A DNA stretch of 64,000 bases from Tistrella mobilis (GCF_039634785.1 NZ_JBBIAB010000002.1:431271-495270); one strand, 5' to 3'. Shown: positions 43,490-52,660, numbered from the stretch's first letter. The notes: generated by a model from the letters alone, not told the origin. Made by a program: numbers and translations.

Positions 43490-45655
43490 ATGAGGGCAAG
43501 ATCACTCGCAACACGCGCGCGCCGCTGGCAGTCGCTCCTGACGAGTGACCGGCCGGCAAAGCGCGTGTTCCTGATCGTGATCCTGGCCACGCTGGCTTTC
43601 GAAAGCGGCCGGATCTTCAATTTCAACTTCGCCGAGGAAACCTGGAGCACGTCCACGGCAATCGCGGTCGGAATATGGGCCCCCTGGTACGACATGCGTT
43701 TCCCCGCTGCCCGACTGGCGGCAGAGCGCATCGGCATCGTCATGATCGATGACGACGGACTTCCCTTTATCGGCGACAGGTTCCCGATCCCCTATGACCA
43801 CCAGGCCCGGATGATCAACGAGATCATCCACCCCTCCGGCGCGCCGGACACCCCACCGGTCGCGGTGTTCATGGACTTCCTCTACGCCACCAACCGCCAC
43901 ACCCTGAGTGGCGGCCGGCGACCCTCCATGCCGGTCCAGGCCGTGGATCTGCAGACGCTCGGCGCCGACATGGACTATCTGGCCGAAGAACTGGCGCTCA
44001 ACCGCAGTGACGGACAGATCGATACCGATGTCGCCGATGCGATGGGCGCACTTGTGCCGCCGCTGCTTGTGCGGCGGGTCGGTATGCTGGTTGCCGACCA
44101 GCCTGTCGCACTTCGCCAGGCCACCCGTCCGCAAGAGGCACGCAACCCCGAACGGCGCAATACTTTCGGCATCGTCAATCAGCTGGCGGTGCCCGCTGCG
44201 CCGGGGATGTTCCTCACACCGCCGCTGCGCTATGCGCTGGCGCCGGACGGCCTTCCCTCGCCCGCCCTGCTGCTGACGATCTGGAGCTGCGCCGTCGAGG
44301 CGGGTCTGCCGGGCTGCTCGCTCGACGAACCGGTGGTGAGCGTGTCTGAGATACGCGAGGCCGCACGAGCGGCCGCCATCGCCGACGTGGCCGGCGCCTG
44401 TGCCGATCGTATTGATGCAGAACTGCGGGTCGCCGGCCTCGCCGAGGGCAGCAGCCATCGCCGCGGCCCGCCCCCGACGGCAGATCCCACCGTCATCGAC
44501 AGGCTGACGGCTCATTGCCGCGATATTGCCTATGACCATGCGGCGAATGCCGGCTGGGTCCCCGATCCACCGGCATCGGCGGCGATTGCCCGCACCACCA
44601 TGGCCCTGCTGCCGGCCTATGCCGCAGCCCGCCGTGACGGCCGCTTTGCCGGCAGCTTCGAGGCCCTGACATGTCTCGACGGGCTGGTCCCCCGCCCGGC
44701 AGGCGGAGACATGGCGCCACATCCACCGGTTGCAAACGTCGCCCTGGCCCGCCTGCGCCAGGCATCGGCCGACTGTCACGGCCTGTCGGATGCCATGGCC
44801 GACCAGCGGATCGGACCGACGATGACCGTGCTCTGGGGGGCCGGCACCGATGATGGCGGCCCGCCCCGTGATGCGACGCCGGCAGACCGGCTGGCCTTCC
44901 GCCAGAGCGGTCAGGCGGCAGCACCCTATGCCTGGGCCGAGGTGGATCAGCATCCGGTCGAGGATGTCTGTGCCCCCTTCCGGCTGTCGCGGGACATCCT
45001 GTCCCGCCTGTCGGAGTCGAGCCGACTTCTCGCCTTCACCCTGTATCGGGGGGGAAAGCCCCATCAGGATCTCTGCGCCTATCACCGGACCGTCCGCGTG
45101 CCCTGGCTTTCTTCCACCCATGACCGGACCCGGGCCTATGTCGCCTCGGCCCTGTCGAACCGGGTGGTGATCCTGGGGGCAACGGTCAGTGGAGCCGAGG
45201 ATCTCCATCCGATGCGCGGGGTCTATGCCCCCGGCACCTGGGCCCATGCCATGGCCCTCGACAACCTGCTCGCCATGGGGCGCGACTACCGTCCGGCCGC
45301 CCTCGACGGCATCGGTTTCAGCGCCGGCACAGGCTATGAAGCTGCCCGCCTGATGCTTCAGACCCTGTTGGCCGGTCTGATCGCCCTTGGTCTGCACAAC
45401 ATCGTCCGCCCCTGGCAGATCGAGGCCCTGGTGCATCGTAACCTGCCCGGCTGGATCGCCCCCACCCTGCCCGCGGTACTGGTCGATGTCGTGGTCGCCG
45501 GCTTCGCCACCAGCATCCCCAGCCTGCTCGTCGCCCTGATTCTGCTCACCCTGCTGCCGATCCAGCCGCTGGACTGGATCGCCGTCGCCGCCTTCGCCGC
45601 CACCGCCTGGATCGCCGCCGGCGATGGATCCATAAGCCCCTCTTCATCACGCTGA
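43490..45655 (+). CDS. CHASE2-like domain membrane protein without output domain
   Basis: A 721-residue protein. One membrane helix near the N-terminus (RVFLIVILATLAFESGRIF) precedes a long extracytoplasmic region. Its start, RIGIVMIDDDGLPFIGDRFP then PVAVFMDFLYA, and its end, NRVVILGATVSGAEDLHPM then GTWAHAMALDNLLAMG, match the two conserved ends of the CHASE2 sensor fold, with an unusually long insertion between. At least two to three C-terminal helices follow (VVVAGFATSIPSLLVALILL), but no kinase, cyclase or other output domain. The start is uncertain: an in-frame ATG exists 78 bp upstream. It heads a four-gene run with envelope functions. Confidence 0.68.
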   Translation: MRARSLATRARRWQSLLTSDRPAKRVFLIVILATLAFESGRIFNFNFAEETWSTSTAIAVGIWAPWYDMRFPAARLAAERIGIVMIDDDGLPFIGDRFPIPYDHQARMINEIIHPSGAPDTPPVAVFMDFLYATNRHTLSGGRRPSMPVQAVDLQTLGADMDYLAEELALNRSDGQIDTDVADAMGALVPPLLVRRVGMLVADQPVALRQATRPQEARNPERRNTFGIVNQLAVPAAPGMFLTPPLRYALAPDGLPSPALLLTIWSCAVEAGLPGCSLDEPVVSVSEIREAARAAAIADVAGACADRIDAELRVAGLAEGSSHRRGPPPTADPTVIDRLTAHCRDIAYDHAANAGWVPDPPASAAIARTTMALLPAYAAARRDGRFAGSFEALTCLDGLVPRPAGGDMAPHPPVANVALARLRQASADCHGLSDAMADQRIGPTMTVLWGAGTDDGGPPRDATPADRLAFRQSGQAAAPYAWAEVDQHPVEDVCAPFRLSRDILSRLSESSRLLAFTLYRGGKPHQDLCAYHRTVRVPWLSSTHDRTRAYVASALSNRVVILGATVSGAEDLHPMRGVYAPGTWAHAMALDNLLAMGRDYRPAALDGIGFSAGTGYEAARLMLQTLLAGLIALGLHNIVRPWQIEALVHRNLPGWIAPTLPAVLVDVVVAGFATSIPSLLVALILLTLLPIQPLDWIAVAAFAATAWIAAGDGSISPSSSR

Positions 45656-45669
45656 CCGGGAGAATGCCC

Positions 45670-46026
45670 ATGTCGCTCATCGCATATGAGCCCGCCCGTC
45701 ATGTCGTCATCGGCCTGACCATCACCGCGGCACTGGCTGCGGCCGCCTTGCTGATCACCCCCACCCCCGCTGCCGCCCAGGCCTGCCCGGGCAATGGTGC
45801 CGACATCCGGGTGGTGAGCGTATCGGGCAACATCGACCCGGCCCTTGTCGGCCGGCTCGGCAAGGAAGTGTCCCTGAAAGAGGTCTGTATCGACGGGGCC
45901 AATTACCCGCGCCGCTCTGTTCGGGTCGAACGGGTGCAGACGGGCGTCATCTCGACCGTCTGCGGCGCAACGCTCGCGCAGAACGGCGCATCACGAACGG
46001 GTTCCAACCTCGGCAACGGCTGCTGA
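45670..46026 (+). CDS. Small exported protein of unknown function
   Basis: A 118-residue protein. The N-terminal hydrophobic helix VVIGLTITAALAAAALLI followed by PTPAAAQACPG is a signal peptide with a likely cleavage after AAAQA. The mature ~80 residues carry four Cys (ACPG, EVCIDG, STVCGA, GNGC), suggesting two disulfides. No family was recognised. GGGAGA is placed best for this ATG, two codons after another ATG. It lies between the CHASE2-like protein and the M48 protease genes and is probably co-transcribed. Confidence 0.7.
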   Translation: MSLIAYEPARHVVIGLTITAALAAAALLITPTPAAAQACPGNGADIRVVSVSGNIDPALVGRLGKEVSLKEVCIDGANYPRRSVRVERVQTGVISTVCGATLAQNGASRTGSNLGNGC

Positions 46027-46047
46027 ACCTCGGAAAGGGCAGGATCG

Positions 46048-47832
46048 ATGACACGCACCCGACGCCCTGTTCTGGCCCTGGCCGGCAGCGCCCTGCTCCT
46101 CACCGGCTGCGTCAACGGCGGTATCAATGTTCCCGGCCTGTCGGACGACAGCATCTCCGGCATGAAGGCACCTTTGATTGCGACCGCGCAATTCGATGCC
46201 TCGCTGCCCAGCAGTGCCGGCGATCCGCGGCCGCCGCGCACCCTCTACTTCTCCGGGGCGGCGGATGACGTCGGCACCAACTACTGGCGCCAGGAACAGG
46301 ACAAGGTGCCGATCCCGGAAGCCTCGCGCGTCATTCCGGATGCGAAGATCCAGGCATATCTTCGCAGCATTCTGTTGCGGCTTCTGGCCGTCGCCCCGCC
46401 GGGCGCACCCGATGTGCAGGTCCACCTTCTGGCCAGTTCAGGCTATCAGGCCATGGCACGGCCCGATGGCGACATCTATGTCAGCATCAACGTGCTGGCC
46501 CAGGCGGAGTCGGAAGACGAAGTGGCCATGATGCTCGGCCATGAACTGGGCCATCTGCTGCTCCGGCATCACGACAAGGACAAGCTGTTCAAGGAACAGC
46601 GTGACGCCACCACCATGGCGGCCGGGGCCTTCGTTCTCAGCACCGTGTTCAAAAGCCAGGTGGAGGCCGGAAGTGGTGGCCTCACCGGCAGCCAGAAGGC
46701 AGGGTTGCAACGCGACGCCAACACGGTGATGGCGACCAAATGGGCGCTCGATTTCATCGGCAATGATGTCGTCGGTGCCGCCTGGAACCGCCAGCAGGAA
46801 AACGATGCCGACCTGCTCGGCATCGATCTCATCTCCCGCGCCGGCTATGCCCCGCTCGTCGCGCAATACGGGTTGGAGAAGATCGCTGCGGGCGAGAAGG
46901 CGCGCGGCACCATGACCGAACGGCTGCAGAAACTCGCGGACGAACGCACGAAGCGGGTCGAGGCAGAGATGCAGGCCGCCTGGTCGTCCGGCAATATGAC
47001 CGTCATCCCGGTGATCGGTGCCACGCTGGATGCCGGCACGGATGTCGGGCGGGAAATCGTCGACGCCGTCTCCGGCCGCTATGCCTCCGGTGAGGAACGC
47101 CTGCAACGCAGCTGGGACTATAACGACAAATTCTATACCGACGCGCCGGACACGCCGCATCCGGGCTATGACGAGATCAAGACGTCGCTCGGCATCAAGG
47201 ACATGAACAACGCCTATGCCGGGGTCATCGAGGCGCTGTTCGCGCTGCCCGAAGGCAGATATGACGACGCCGAAGCCAGGCTGAAAGCGGGCTACGGCAT
47301 TGACCGGATCGGCGATCATCCCCTGCCGCGAATGGTAGAGGCGTTGATCCATCAGGGCCGGGGCCGGGATGCCGCCGCCCTTCAGGCGCTTCAGCAGATC
47401 GATCCCAACCTGCCGATGCCGATCGAAGGCTATACCATGAAGGCGACGCTCGAAGCGTCGAAACCCGCCGGCATGAACAGATGGCAGGCGATCACCGCAG
47501 CCCCGTCCAAGGGTAAGGCGAAGTCGAAACCGCAGCCTGCCGGCAATCCGCTCGTCACGCTGGAAACCGCCCAGGCGATCTATGGTCTTGAAGCGGTCCA
47601 GCCGACCAGGATCGCCGTCCTCGCCCGGATGGGAGACAAGGCCCAGGCGCGCGCCGCCTATGACGCCTGTCAGAACCTGTCGGAGATCACCCGGAAGCAG
47701 TGCAGCACCACGGCCGTCGCCGTCCAGGTCGCCGAGGCGGAACAGCCGGTCATCCCTCTTCCCGACGCAGCAGCGGCCCCTGCGGAGACCAAAGGCCCAA
47801 GCCTGCGCAGCCTGCTGGGCTTCGGTGGCTGA
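46048..47832 (+). CDS. M48 family metalloprotease lipoprotein
   Basis: A 594-residue protein with a lipoprotein signal (LAGSALLLTGC, lipid-modified Cys near residue 22). The zinc site is HELGH at 165-169, and NDADLLGIDLI further on (RQQENDADLLG) gives the third ligand. The C-terminal half (from about 380) is helical, with TPR-like repeats as in BepA/YfgC-type periplasmic proteases: YAGVIEALFALPEGRYDDAE, and MVEALIHQGRGRDAAALQAL. Such enzymes handle misassembled outer-membrane proteins. It is the third gene of the envelope cluster. Confidence 0.88.
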   Translation: MTRTRRPVLALAGSALLLTGCVNGGINVPGLSDDSISGMKAPLIATAQFDASLPSSAGDPRPPRTLYFSGAADDVGTNYWRQEQDKVPIPEASRVIPDAKIQAYLRSILLRLLAVAPPGAPDVQVHLLASSGYQAMARPDGDIYVSINVLAQAESEDEVAMMLGHELGHLLLRHHDKDKLFKEQRDATTMAAGAFVLSTVFKSQVEAGSGGLTGSQKAGLQRDANTVMATKWALDFIGNDVVGAAWNRQQENDADLLGIDLISRAGYAPLVAQYGLEKIAAGEKARGTMTERLQKLADERTKRVEAEMQAAWSSGNMTVIPVIGATLDAGTDVGREIVDAVSGRYASGEERLQRSWDYNDKFYTDAPDTPHPGYDEIKTSLGIKDMNNAYAGVIEALFALPEGRYDDAEARLKAGYGIDRIGDHPLPRMVEALIHQGRGRDAAALQALQQIDPNLPMPIEGYTMKATLEASKPAGMNRWQAITAAPSKGKAKSKPQPAGNPLVTLETAQAIYGLEAVQPTRIAVLARMGDKAQARAAYDACQNLSEITRKQCSTTAVAVQVAEAEQPVIPLPDAAAAPAETKGPSLRSLLGFGG

Positions 47833-48834
47833 ATGACGCCCGGACGGATCCGTGCATCGGGGGCGCGGCGGTCGGCCATCGCCGCACTGCTCCTGGCCGC
47901 AGGCCTCGCGGCCACCGCCCGGGCGGAAGATGCCGCCTACATCACCATCGCAACCGCGGCGCCGGACGGCGCCTATCACCGCCTGGGGCTCGACACCTGC
48001 CGCATGATCAATCGCCGCTGCGCCGGTCGCGGATTGCGCTGCGTGGTGGAGCCGACCAATGGGACCGGCGACAATCTGCTGCACATCGCGGCCGGTCATG
48101 TCGATCTCGCCTTCGCCCAGCTGGATGGCGTGGTGCGCGACCAACCGGATGCCATCCTGGTGTCGGAACGCGGCCGGTGCACCACCCATACCGGCGGCAA
48201 CGCGCCCGAGGACGACCGCGTCCTGACCGGCACCGAGGAAGCGCTTTTCATCCTTCGACGGGTCGAGGCGGGAGACCAGGCCTCTCCGCCCGACCTCGCC
48301 ACCCTGCTTCAGATGCCCGGCACGCTGGTCAGCCTCGGCCCTGCCGGCTCTGGCACCCGCAATCTGGCCGAGGCGTTGCTGGCCTATCTCGGGATCGGCC
48401 TGCCGGCCGGTCGCGAGGTGGCACTGCCGGCCGATCTCCAGATCCCGGCGCTCTGCCGCCAGGATGTCGACATCGTTTTCCGGATGCTCGCCCCGGCACG
48501 CGCCGCCCTCCTGCTCAACGCGCCGCGGGGCGGCTGCCAGCTGCAACTGATCCCCGTCCCCGCCGACGATCCGCCGGACGCACCACCACTGACGCGTGCG
48601 GTCGGGGTGGAGCGGCGGGTGATCACGCTCTCCGATCTGCCCGAGGGCGATATGACGGTCATGACCGTCACCGCACCGATGGTGGTACTGGCCTCGCCCG
48701 GTCTCTGCGCGGCAGGCGGGGGGCAGCTTCCGCCGCTGCTCCGCGAGGCAGTGTCGGCAACCATGGGGGCCGGTCCTTCGCCCGAAACCGCGCGACCCGC
48801 CGCAACGCCGGCCGGCTATGCGGCAGGGCCATAA
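47833..48834 (+). CDS. TAXI-type solute-binding protein
   Basis: A 333-residue exported protein: signal SAIAALLLAAGLAATARAED, then ITIATAAPDGAYHRLG, the TAXI-type ligand-binding opening, with VEPTNGTGDNLLHIAAGHVD and VSLGPAGSGTRNLAEALLAY. These are hallmarks of the TRAP-associated extracytoplasmic immunogenic (TAXI) family. No TRAP permease is adjacent. As the last gene of a CHASE2/M48 cluster it may be a sensory binding protein rather than an importer part. Its ATG directly follows the protease stop. Confidence 0.8.
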   Translation: MTPGRIRASGARRSAIAALLLAAGLAATARAEDAAYITIATAAPDGAYHRLGLDTCRMINRRCAGRGLRCVVEPTNGTGDNLLHIAAGHVDLAFAQLDGVVRDQPDAILVSERGRCTTHTGGNAPEDDRVLTGTEEALFILRRVEAGDQASPPDLATLLQMPGTLVSLGPAGSGTRNLAEALLAYLGIGLPAGREVALPADLQIPALCRQDVDIVFRMLAPARAALLLNAPRGGCQLQLIPVPADDPPDAPPLTRAVGVERRVITLSDLPEGDMTVMTVTAPMVVLASPGLCAAGGGQLPPLLREAVSATMGAGPSPETARPAATPAGYAAGP

Positions 48835-49195
48835 TTTCACAGTTTTTATACGGTATATAATTCTATTATTGACTCATTTTATGGACTAAACATACTTGAT
48901 CCATGGCCGCCGGACACGGTGCCATCGCGGAGTTTGAAGAGCAGCTTGCGCCGCGTCACCAACCGCTAAAGCGCCACGATCGCCGGTCGTGGCCTCGCAT
49001 CCTCGTATCCCGTCGGAGAGAGCCCCCATGATCCAGCGATCGCACACCGCGCTCCGGTGTCTCCTGTCGATCTCCTGCCGGTTGCAACCCCGCACCGGCC
49101 ACTGTCCCTGCGGGCCGCGTGCCTTCGGGTGATGCGGCCCGACCTTTTCCCGGACAGCACAGATCGTTTCAGACCTGAATGGAGGGCCATCCGCC
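48835..49195. other. Intergenic region, AT-rich at its left end
   Basis: 361 bp. The first ~60 bp are strikingly AT-rich (TTTTTATACGGTATATAATTC) and may hold a transcription stop or promoter. A 34-codon ORF starts at 49028 behind GGAGAGAG, but I see no similarity and do not call it a gene. The rest shows nothing clear. Confidence 0.4.
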
Positions 49196-49393
49196 ATGTC
49201 TGCCATCCTGCCGATCGAGGTTGCCGGCGAGGCGACCGGTTTCGTCACGCCGGAGCCGCGCGGCTTCCGTTTCCACGCCGCCTCGGGCCGCTATCGTCTG
49301 CTCGACGGCTCGCGTTTCCCGTCTCCTGAAACCGCCCGTGCCGCGGCCCAAAGGCTGCGCGCGGCCCAGGACGACCGGCGTCAGCGGTCGTGA
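49196..49393 (+). CDS. Small hypothetical protein (65 aa)
   Basis: The ORF is preceded by GGAGGG at proper spacing and followed by a strong terminator. The protein, AILPIEVAGEATGFVTPEPR and then GSRFPSPETARAAAQRLRAA, has a short beta-rich first half and a helical Arg/Ala-rich end. No signal or membrane segment is present. No known family was recognised. It is convergent with the amidohydrolase gene. Confidence 0.55.
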   Translation: MSAILPIEVAGEATGFVTPEPRGFRFHAASGRYRLLDGSRFPSPETARAAAQRLRAAQDDRRQRS

Positions 49394-49450
49394 CGTCGCC
49401 CGCCGCCGGCCCCACGGCCGGGGGAGGCCGGATCGGCGGTAGAGGCGACA

Positions 49451-49492
49451 GGCGGCGGCTGCGGAAACCCGGCAGCCGCCGCCGTTTTCGTT
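49451..49492. terminator. Strong terminator between convergent genes
   Basis: GGCGGCGGCTGC and GCAGCCGCCGCC make a perfect 12-bp stem with a 9-base loop, followed by GTTTTCGTTC on the + strand. It ends the small hypothetical gene and may also serve the amidohydrolase gene ending at 49501. Confidence 0.8.
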
Positions 49493-49500
49493 CAGGCAGG

Positions 49501-50673
49501 TCAGCCTGCGGCGGGCAGCCGGTTTTCGACCAGGCGCACCAGAGCCGTCGCAACCATTGGAATCAGTCGATCATCGAAATCATAGTTTGGGTTGTGGACC
49601 ATGCAGCCCCCCTCCCCGCCCTGGCCGAAGAGCAGATAGGCACCGGGCCGCTTTTGCAGCATGAAGGCGAAATCCTCGGCCGCCATCAGCGGCGGGAAAT
49701 CGGGGCGGAAATTCCCGCCATAGAGATCCGCCAGCACTGCGGCGGCGCGCGCCGTTTCGGCCGGGTCGTTGACCAGCACCGGATAGCCGCGGCGATAGTC
49801 GACCGTCGCAGTCACCCCGCGCGCCGCCGCCACACCGGCCACGGTACGGCCAAGCCCGGCCTCGACGATCGCACGGGCCTCTTCGTCCAGCGCCCGCACC
49901 GTGCCGCCCAGCCAGCCCTGATCGGCCACCACGTTATGGGTGGTGCCGACATGGATCTGGGTGACCGACAGCACGGCGGCACTGTTCGCATTCACCTCGC
50001 GTGACACCAGGCCCTGCAGGCTGCAGGTCGCCTCGGCAAGCGCCAGGGCCGGATCGCGGGTGGTGTGGGGCATGCCGGCATGGCCGCCCCGGCCGGTCAT
50101 CACCACCTTGAATTCATCGAACGACGCCATCGCCGGCCCCGGCCGGACGCTGGCGGTGCCGAGCGGCAGCAGCGGCATGTTGTGGAAGCCGAACACGGCC
50201 TCGCAGGGGAAGCGGTCGAACAACCCCTCTTCCACCATCCTGGCGCCGCCGCCCAGCCCCTCTTCGGCCGGCTGAAAGATGACGGTCAGCGTGCCCCGAA
50301 AGCTGCGGCTCCGGGCCAGATGCCGGGCCGCCGCCAGCAGACAGGTGGTGTGGCCGTCATGGCCACAGCCATGGAACAGCCCGGGATGGCGCGATGCCCA
50401 GGGCCGTTCGTCCGGGCCCGGCCCCTCGTCCATCGGCAGGGCGTCCATATCGGCGCGCAGCCCGATCGACCCGCCCGCACCGGTGCTGATCCGGCCGACC
50501 ACGCCGGTGCCGGCGATACCTGTGGTAACCTCGAACCCGGCTTCGGCCAGACGGTCGGCCACGAAGGCCGCCGTGCGGTGTTCCTGAAAGCCGATTTCGG
50601 GATGTGCGTGCAGATCGCGCCGCCATGCGGTATGCGTCTCGTTCAGATCGGCCAGGTCGCGGATGATCTGCAT
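49501..50673 (-). CDS. M20 family amidohydrolase (hippurate hydrolase-like)
   Basis: A 390-residue M20D-type metallopeptidase. RRDLHAHPEIGFQEHRTA is the signature opening, LRADMDALPM the first metal-ligand strand, and FHGCGHDGHTTCLLAAAR gives the Cys/His ligands. IFQPAEEGLGGGARMV has the catalytic Glu pair and AAEDFAFMLQKRPGAYLLFG is the C-terminal block. It hydrolyses N-acyl amino acids or amino-acid conjugates such as hippurate. It is divergent from marR, with a MarR-type palindrome in between. Upstream ATGs exist but lack ribosome sites. A 12-bp triplicate repeat lies in that upstream stretch. Confidence 0.9.
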   Translation of the reverse strand: MQIIRDLADLNETHTAWRRDLHAHPEIGFQEHRTAAFVADRLAEAGFEVTTGIAGTGVVGRISTGAGGSIGLRADMDALPMDEGPGPDERPWASRHPGLFHGCGHDGHTTCLLAAARHLARSRSFRGTLTVIFQPAEEGLGGGARMVEEGLFDRFPCEAVFGFHNMPLLPLGTASVRPGPAMASFDEFKVVMTGRGGHAGMPHTTRDPALALAEATCSLQGLVSREVNANSAAVLSVTQIHVGTTHNVVADQGWLGGTVRALDEEARAIVEAGLGRTVAGVAAARGVTATVDYRRGYPVLVNDPAETARAAAVLADLYGGNFRPDFPPLMAAEDFAFMLQKRPGAYLLFGQGGEGGCMVHNPNYDFDDRLIPMVATALVRLVENRLPAAG

Positions 50674-50735
50674 GGCCAAGGGAATGTCCTCCGTTGCGGG
50701 CTCCGTTGCGGGCTTCATTGCGGGCATGGCATATC

Positions 50736-50750
50736 GTCAATATAGTTTAC
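50736..50750. promoter_or_regulatory. MarR-type operator 1 (amidohydrolase/marR divergent promoter)
   Basis: GTCAATATAGTTTAC matches operator 2 (GTCAATATTGTTGAC at 51358-51372) at 13 of 15 positions. It lies 31 bp before the marR ATG. Confidence 0.72.
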
Positions 50751-50780
50751 TATCTTCCGGCAAGGGACAAGACGGGAAAG

Positions 50781-51314
50781 ATGGCAAGCGGACGGGATGG
50801 TGATCGTGAAGAGCGTGTGGTGCTGCGCGGCGACGAGTTGGAGAGGTTCCGGCAGGTGAATCTGGGCCGGCTGCTCGACGAGGTGCATATGGGCTTCGAT
50901 CGCCGCGCGCTACGGTATCTGCGCGAGAGCGGCTATCCGATGCTGAATGCCGCCCATACCCATGTCCTGCGCACCATGCGCTTCGAAGGATCGACCATCA
51001 CCGACATGGCGGCACGCGCCGGCATTTCGAAACAGGCGATGAGCAAGCTGGTCGCCGCTTTCGAGGAACAGGGCTTCGTGGCCCTTGCCCCCGACCCTGC
51101 CGATGCCCGCAGCCGCATCGTCACCGTCACCGAAGACGGCCGTCGGCTGCTGTCGCTGGGCATCCAGGCACTGAAGCGCGCCGAGGCCGATATCGCCCGG
51201 GTGATCGGGGGCGACCGCCTGGATCAGCTGATCGAGCTTCTGGCCGCCGCCCGCGAGGCGGGCTCCCCCGACGACGAGGCACCGGCATCGGCATATCGGC
51301 GCCGACGGAGCTGA
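50781..51314 (+). CDS. MarR family transcriptional regulator
   Basis: A 177-residue winged-helix regulator. FEGSTITDMAARAGISKQAM with SKLVAAFEEQGFVA is the HTH, and PDPADARSRIVTVTEDGRR the wing with the conserved D-x-R. GGGAAAG precedes the ATG closely. Two nearly identical palindromes flank the gene: one before it and one between it and the TRAP operon. It therefore likely represses the amidohydrolase, itself and the transporter. Confidence 0.92.
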   Translation: MASGRDGDREERVVLRGDELERFRQVNLGRLLDEVHMGFDRRALRYLRESGYPMLNAAHTHVLRTMRFEGSTITDMAARAGISKQAMSKLVAAFEEQGFVALAPDPADARSRIVTVTEDGRRLLSLGIQALKRAEADIARVIGGDRLDQLIELLAAAREAGSPDDEAPASAYRRRRS

Positions 51315-51356
51315 CGACGCCCGTCTCCCGATGCTATCGGGGCATCGTCACAAGAT

Positions 51357-51373
51357 AGTCAATATTGTTGACT
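51357..51373. promoter_or_regulatory. MarR-type operator 2 (upstream of the TRAP operon)
   Basis: AGTCAA-TATTG-TTGACT is a perfect palindrome with 6-bp arms, about 78 bp before the binding-protein ATG. It shares its sequence with operator 1. Confidence 0.75.
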
Positions 51374-51450
51374 TCCTTCCCGACGCCCCGCAGACTGGAT
51401 CTTACGAGCCGGAGGGAACCGGCCGCTCTCCTCGACAGGGAAGATCCATC

Positions 51451-52599
51451 ATGCGCCGATATGCATTTGCACCGCGCAGGGCGACGCGCGCCCTGATTTC
51501 GGGCGCGGCCCTGGCCGTGCTGTCCCTCGGCCTGCCCGCCGCGGGCCCCGCCACCGCCGCCACCTTTACCTACGGATCGGGCGTGCCGGAACGGTCCAGC
51601 GCCAATCAGCAGGGTGTCCTGCCGATCCTGGCCGACATCACCCGGGCGACCGATGGCCGGGTGGCGTTCACGCCGATCCTGGGCGGACAGCTGGTCTCGA
51701 TCGCCAACGGCTTCGACGGCATCCGTGACGGTGTGGTCGATGCCGGCTTCTTCATCGGCCAGCTGACCGGCAGCCAGCTGCCCTATTCCTCGCTGATCGC
51801 CGAGATGACCGGGCTTGGCGGCGACCCCTATGCCACCATGGGGGCGATCAACGAGATCTTCTTCGTCGGCTGCCAGAACTGCCGCGACGAGGTGAAGATG
51901 GCCGGGATCGTACCGATCCTGATGCAGTCCGCTTCGCCGCTCGCCATGATGTGCACGAAGCCGGCGGCTACCGCCGCCGATCTCGCCGGCCGCCGGGTCA
52001 GCGTGGTCGGCTCTCCTGAAGCGCGCTGGGCAACGGCGCTCGGCATGACGCCGGTGCGCAGCACCATCACCGACATCCTGCCGGCGCTCCAGCTGGGGCA
52101 GAGCGACTGCACGCTTCTGGGGATGGCCTGGATCCGCAGCTATGGCCTTCAGGACACGGTGACATCGGTGATCGAGATGCCCCAGGGCATCATCGCCGGC
52201 GCGGTGCCGATCGCCTTCAATCGCAAATCCTGGGAGAAGATCTCGAAAGAGGACCGGGCGGCGATCGTGAAGCTGATGCCGGCCGCGGTCTGGAATTATG
52301 TCACCGATGCCTACATCACCCAGGATGCCCAGGTGAAGGCATCGCTTGCCGACAAGGTGACCTTCAGCCCCGGCGATGCCGATATGAAGAGCCGCTGGAC
52401 CGGCTTTCAGGACGGCGAAGTCGCCGCCCTGAAGGCGCTGGCCCGCGATCGCGGCCTCGCCGACGGCGACGCGGTGGTCGACCGGATGGTTGCCACCTTC
52501 CGCATCTGGCACGAGCGGCTGCTGCCGCAGTTCCAGGGTGATCGCGCGAAATTCGAGCAGATCCTGAACGAGCGCGTCTTCTCCAAATACCCCTTCTGA
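51451..52599 (+). CDS. TRAP transporter substrate-binding protein (DctP-type)
   Basis: A 382-residue periplasmic protein with a signal peptide (RALISGAALAVLSLGLPAAG, cleaved near ATAATF). RVAFTPILGGQLVSIANGFD starts the ligand domain. ADLAGRRVSVVGSPEARWAT has the Arg expected to bind a carboxylate, and ILPALQLGQSDCTLLGMAWI is the hinge block. A Cys pair (VGCQNC) is unusual. It heads the operon whose small and large permeases come four genes later. A hairpin follows the gene. Confidence 0.88.
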   Translation: MRRYAFAPRRATRALISGAALAVLSLGLPAAGPATAATFTYGSGVPERSSANQQGVLPILADITRATDGRVAFTPILGGQLVSIANGFDGIRDGVVDAGFFIGQLTGSQLPYSSLIAEMTGLGGDPYATMGAINEIFFVGCQNCRDEVKMAGIVPILMQSASPLAMMCTKPAATAADLAGRRVSVVGSPEARWATALGMTPVRSTITDILPALQLGQSDCTLLGMAWIRSYGLQDTVTSVIEMPQGIIAGAVPIAFNRKSWEKISKEDRAAIVKLMPAAVWNYVTDAYITQDAQVKASLADKVTFSPGDADMKSRWTGFQDGEVAALKALARDRGLADGDAVVDRMVATFRIWHERLLPQFQGDRAKFEQILNERVFSKYPF

Positions 52600-52624
52600 T
52601 CACCACCCCCTTGGCGGTGCACCA

Positions 52625-52660
52625 GGTCCGGGCCGTCCTCCCCTCCTGACGGCCCGGGCC
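52625..52660. other. Intercistronic hairpin after the binding-protein gene
   Basis: GGTCCGGGCCGTC and GACGGCCCGGGCC pair over 13 bp (one G-T) with a 10-base loop. No T-tract is present, so it is either a partial terminator or a message-stabilising hairpin that keeps binding-protein levels above those of the downstream genes. Confidence 0.5.

Noticed and set aside
46438..48840. 800-codon open frame antisense to the M48 and TAXI genes
   Set aside because: It is a high-GC mirror frame: the opposite strand encodes proteins with clear signal peptides and an HELGH motif, while this one gives a low-complexity Arg/Gly/His-rich product.
49028..49132. 34-codon ORF behind GGAGAGAG
   Set aside because: It has a plausible ribosome site but no recognisable features, and it is too short to support without conservation or expression evidence.
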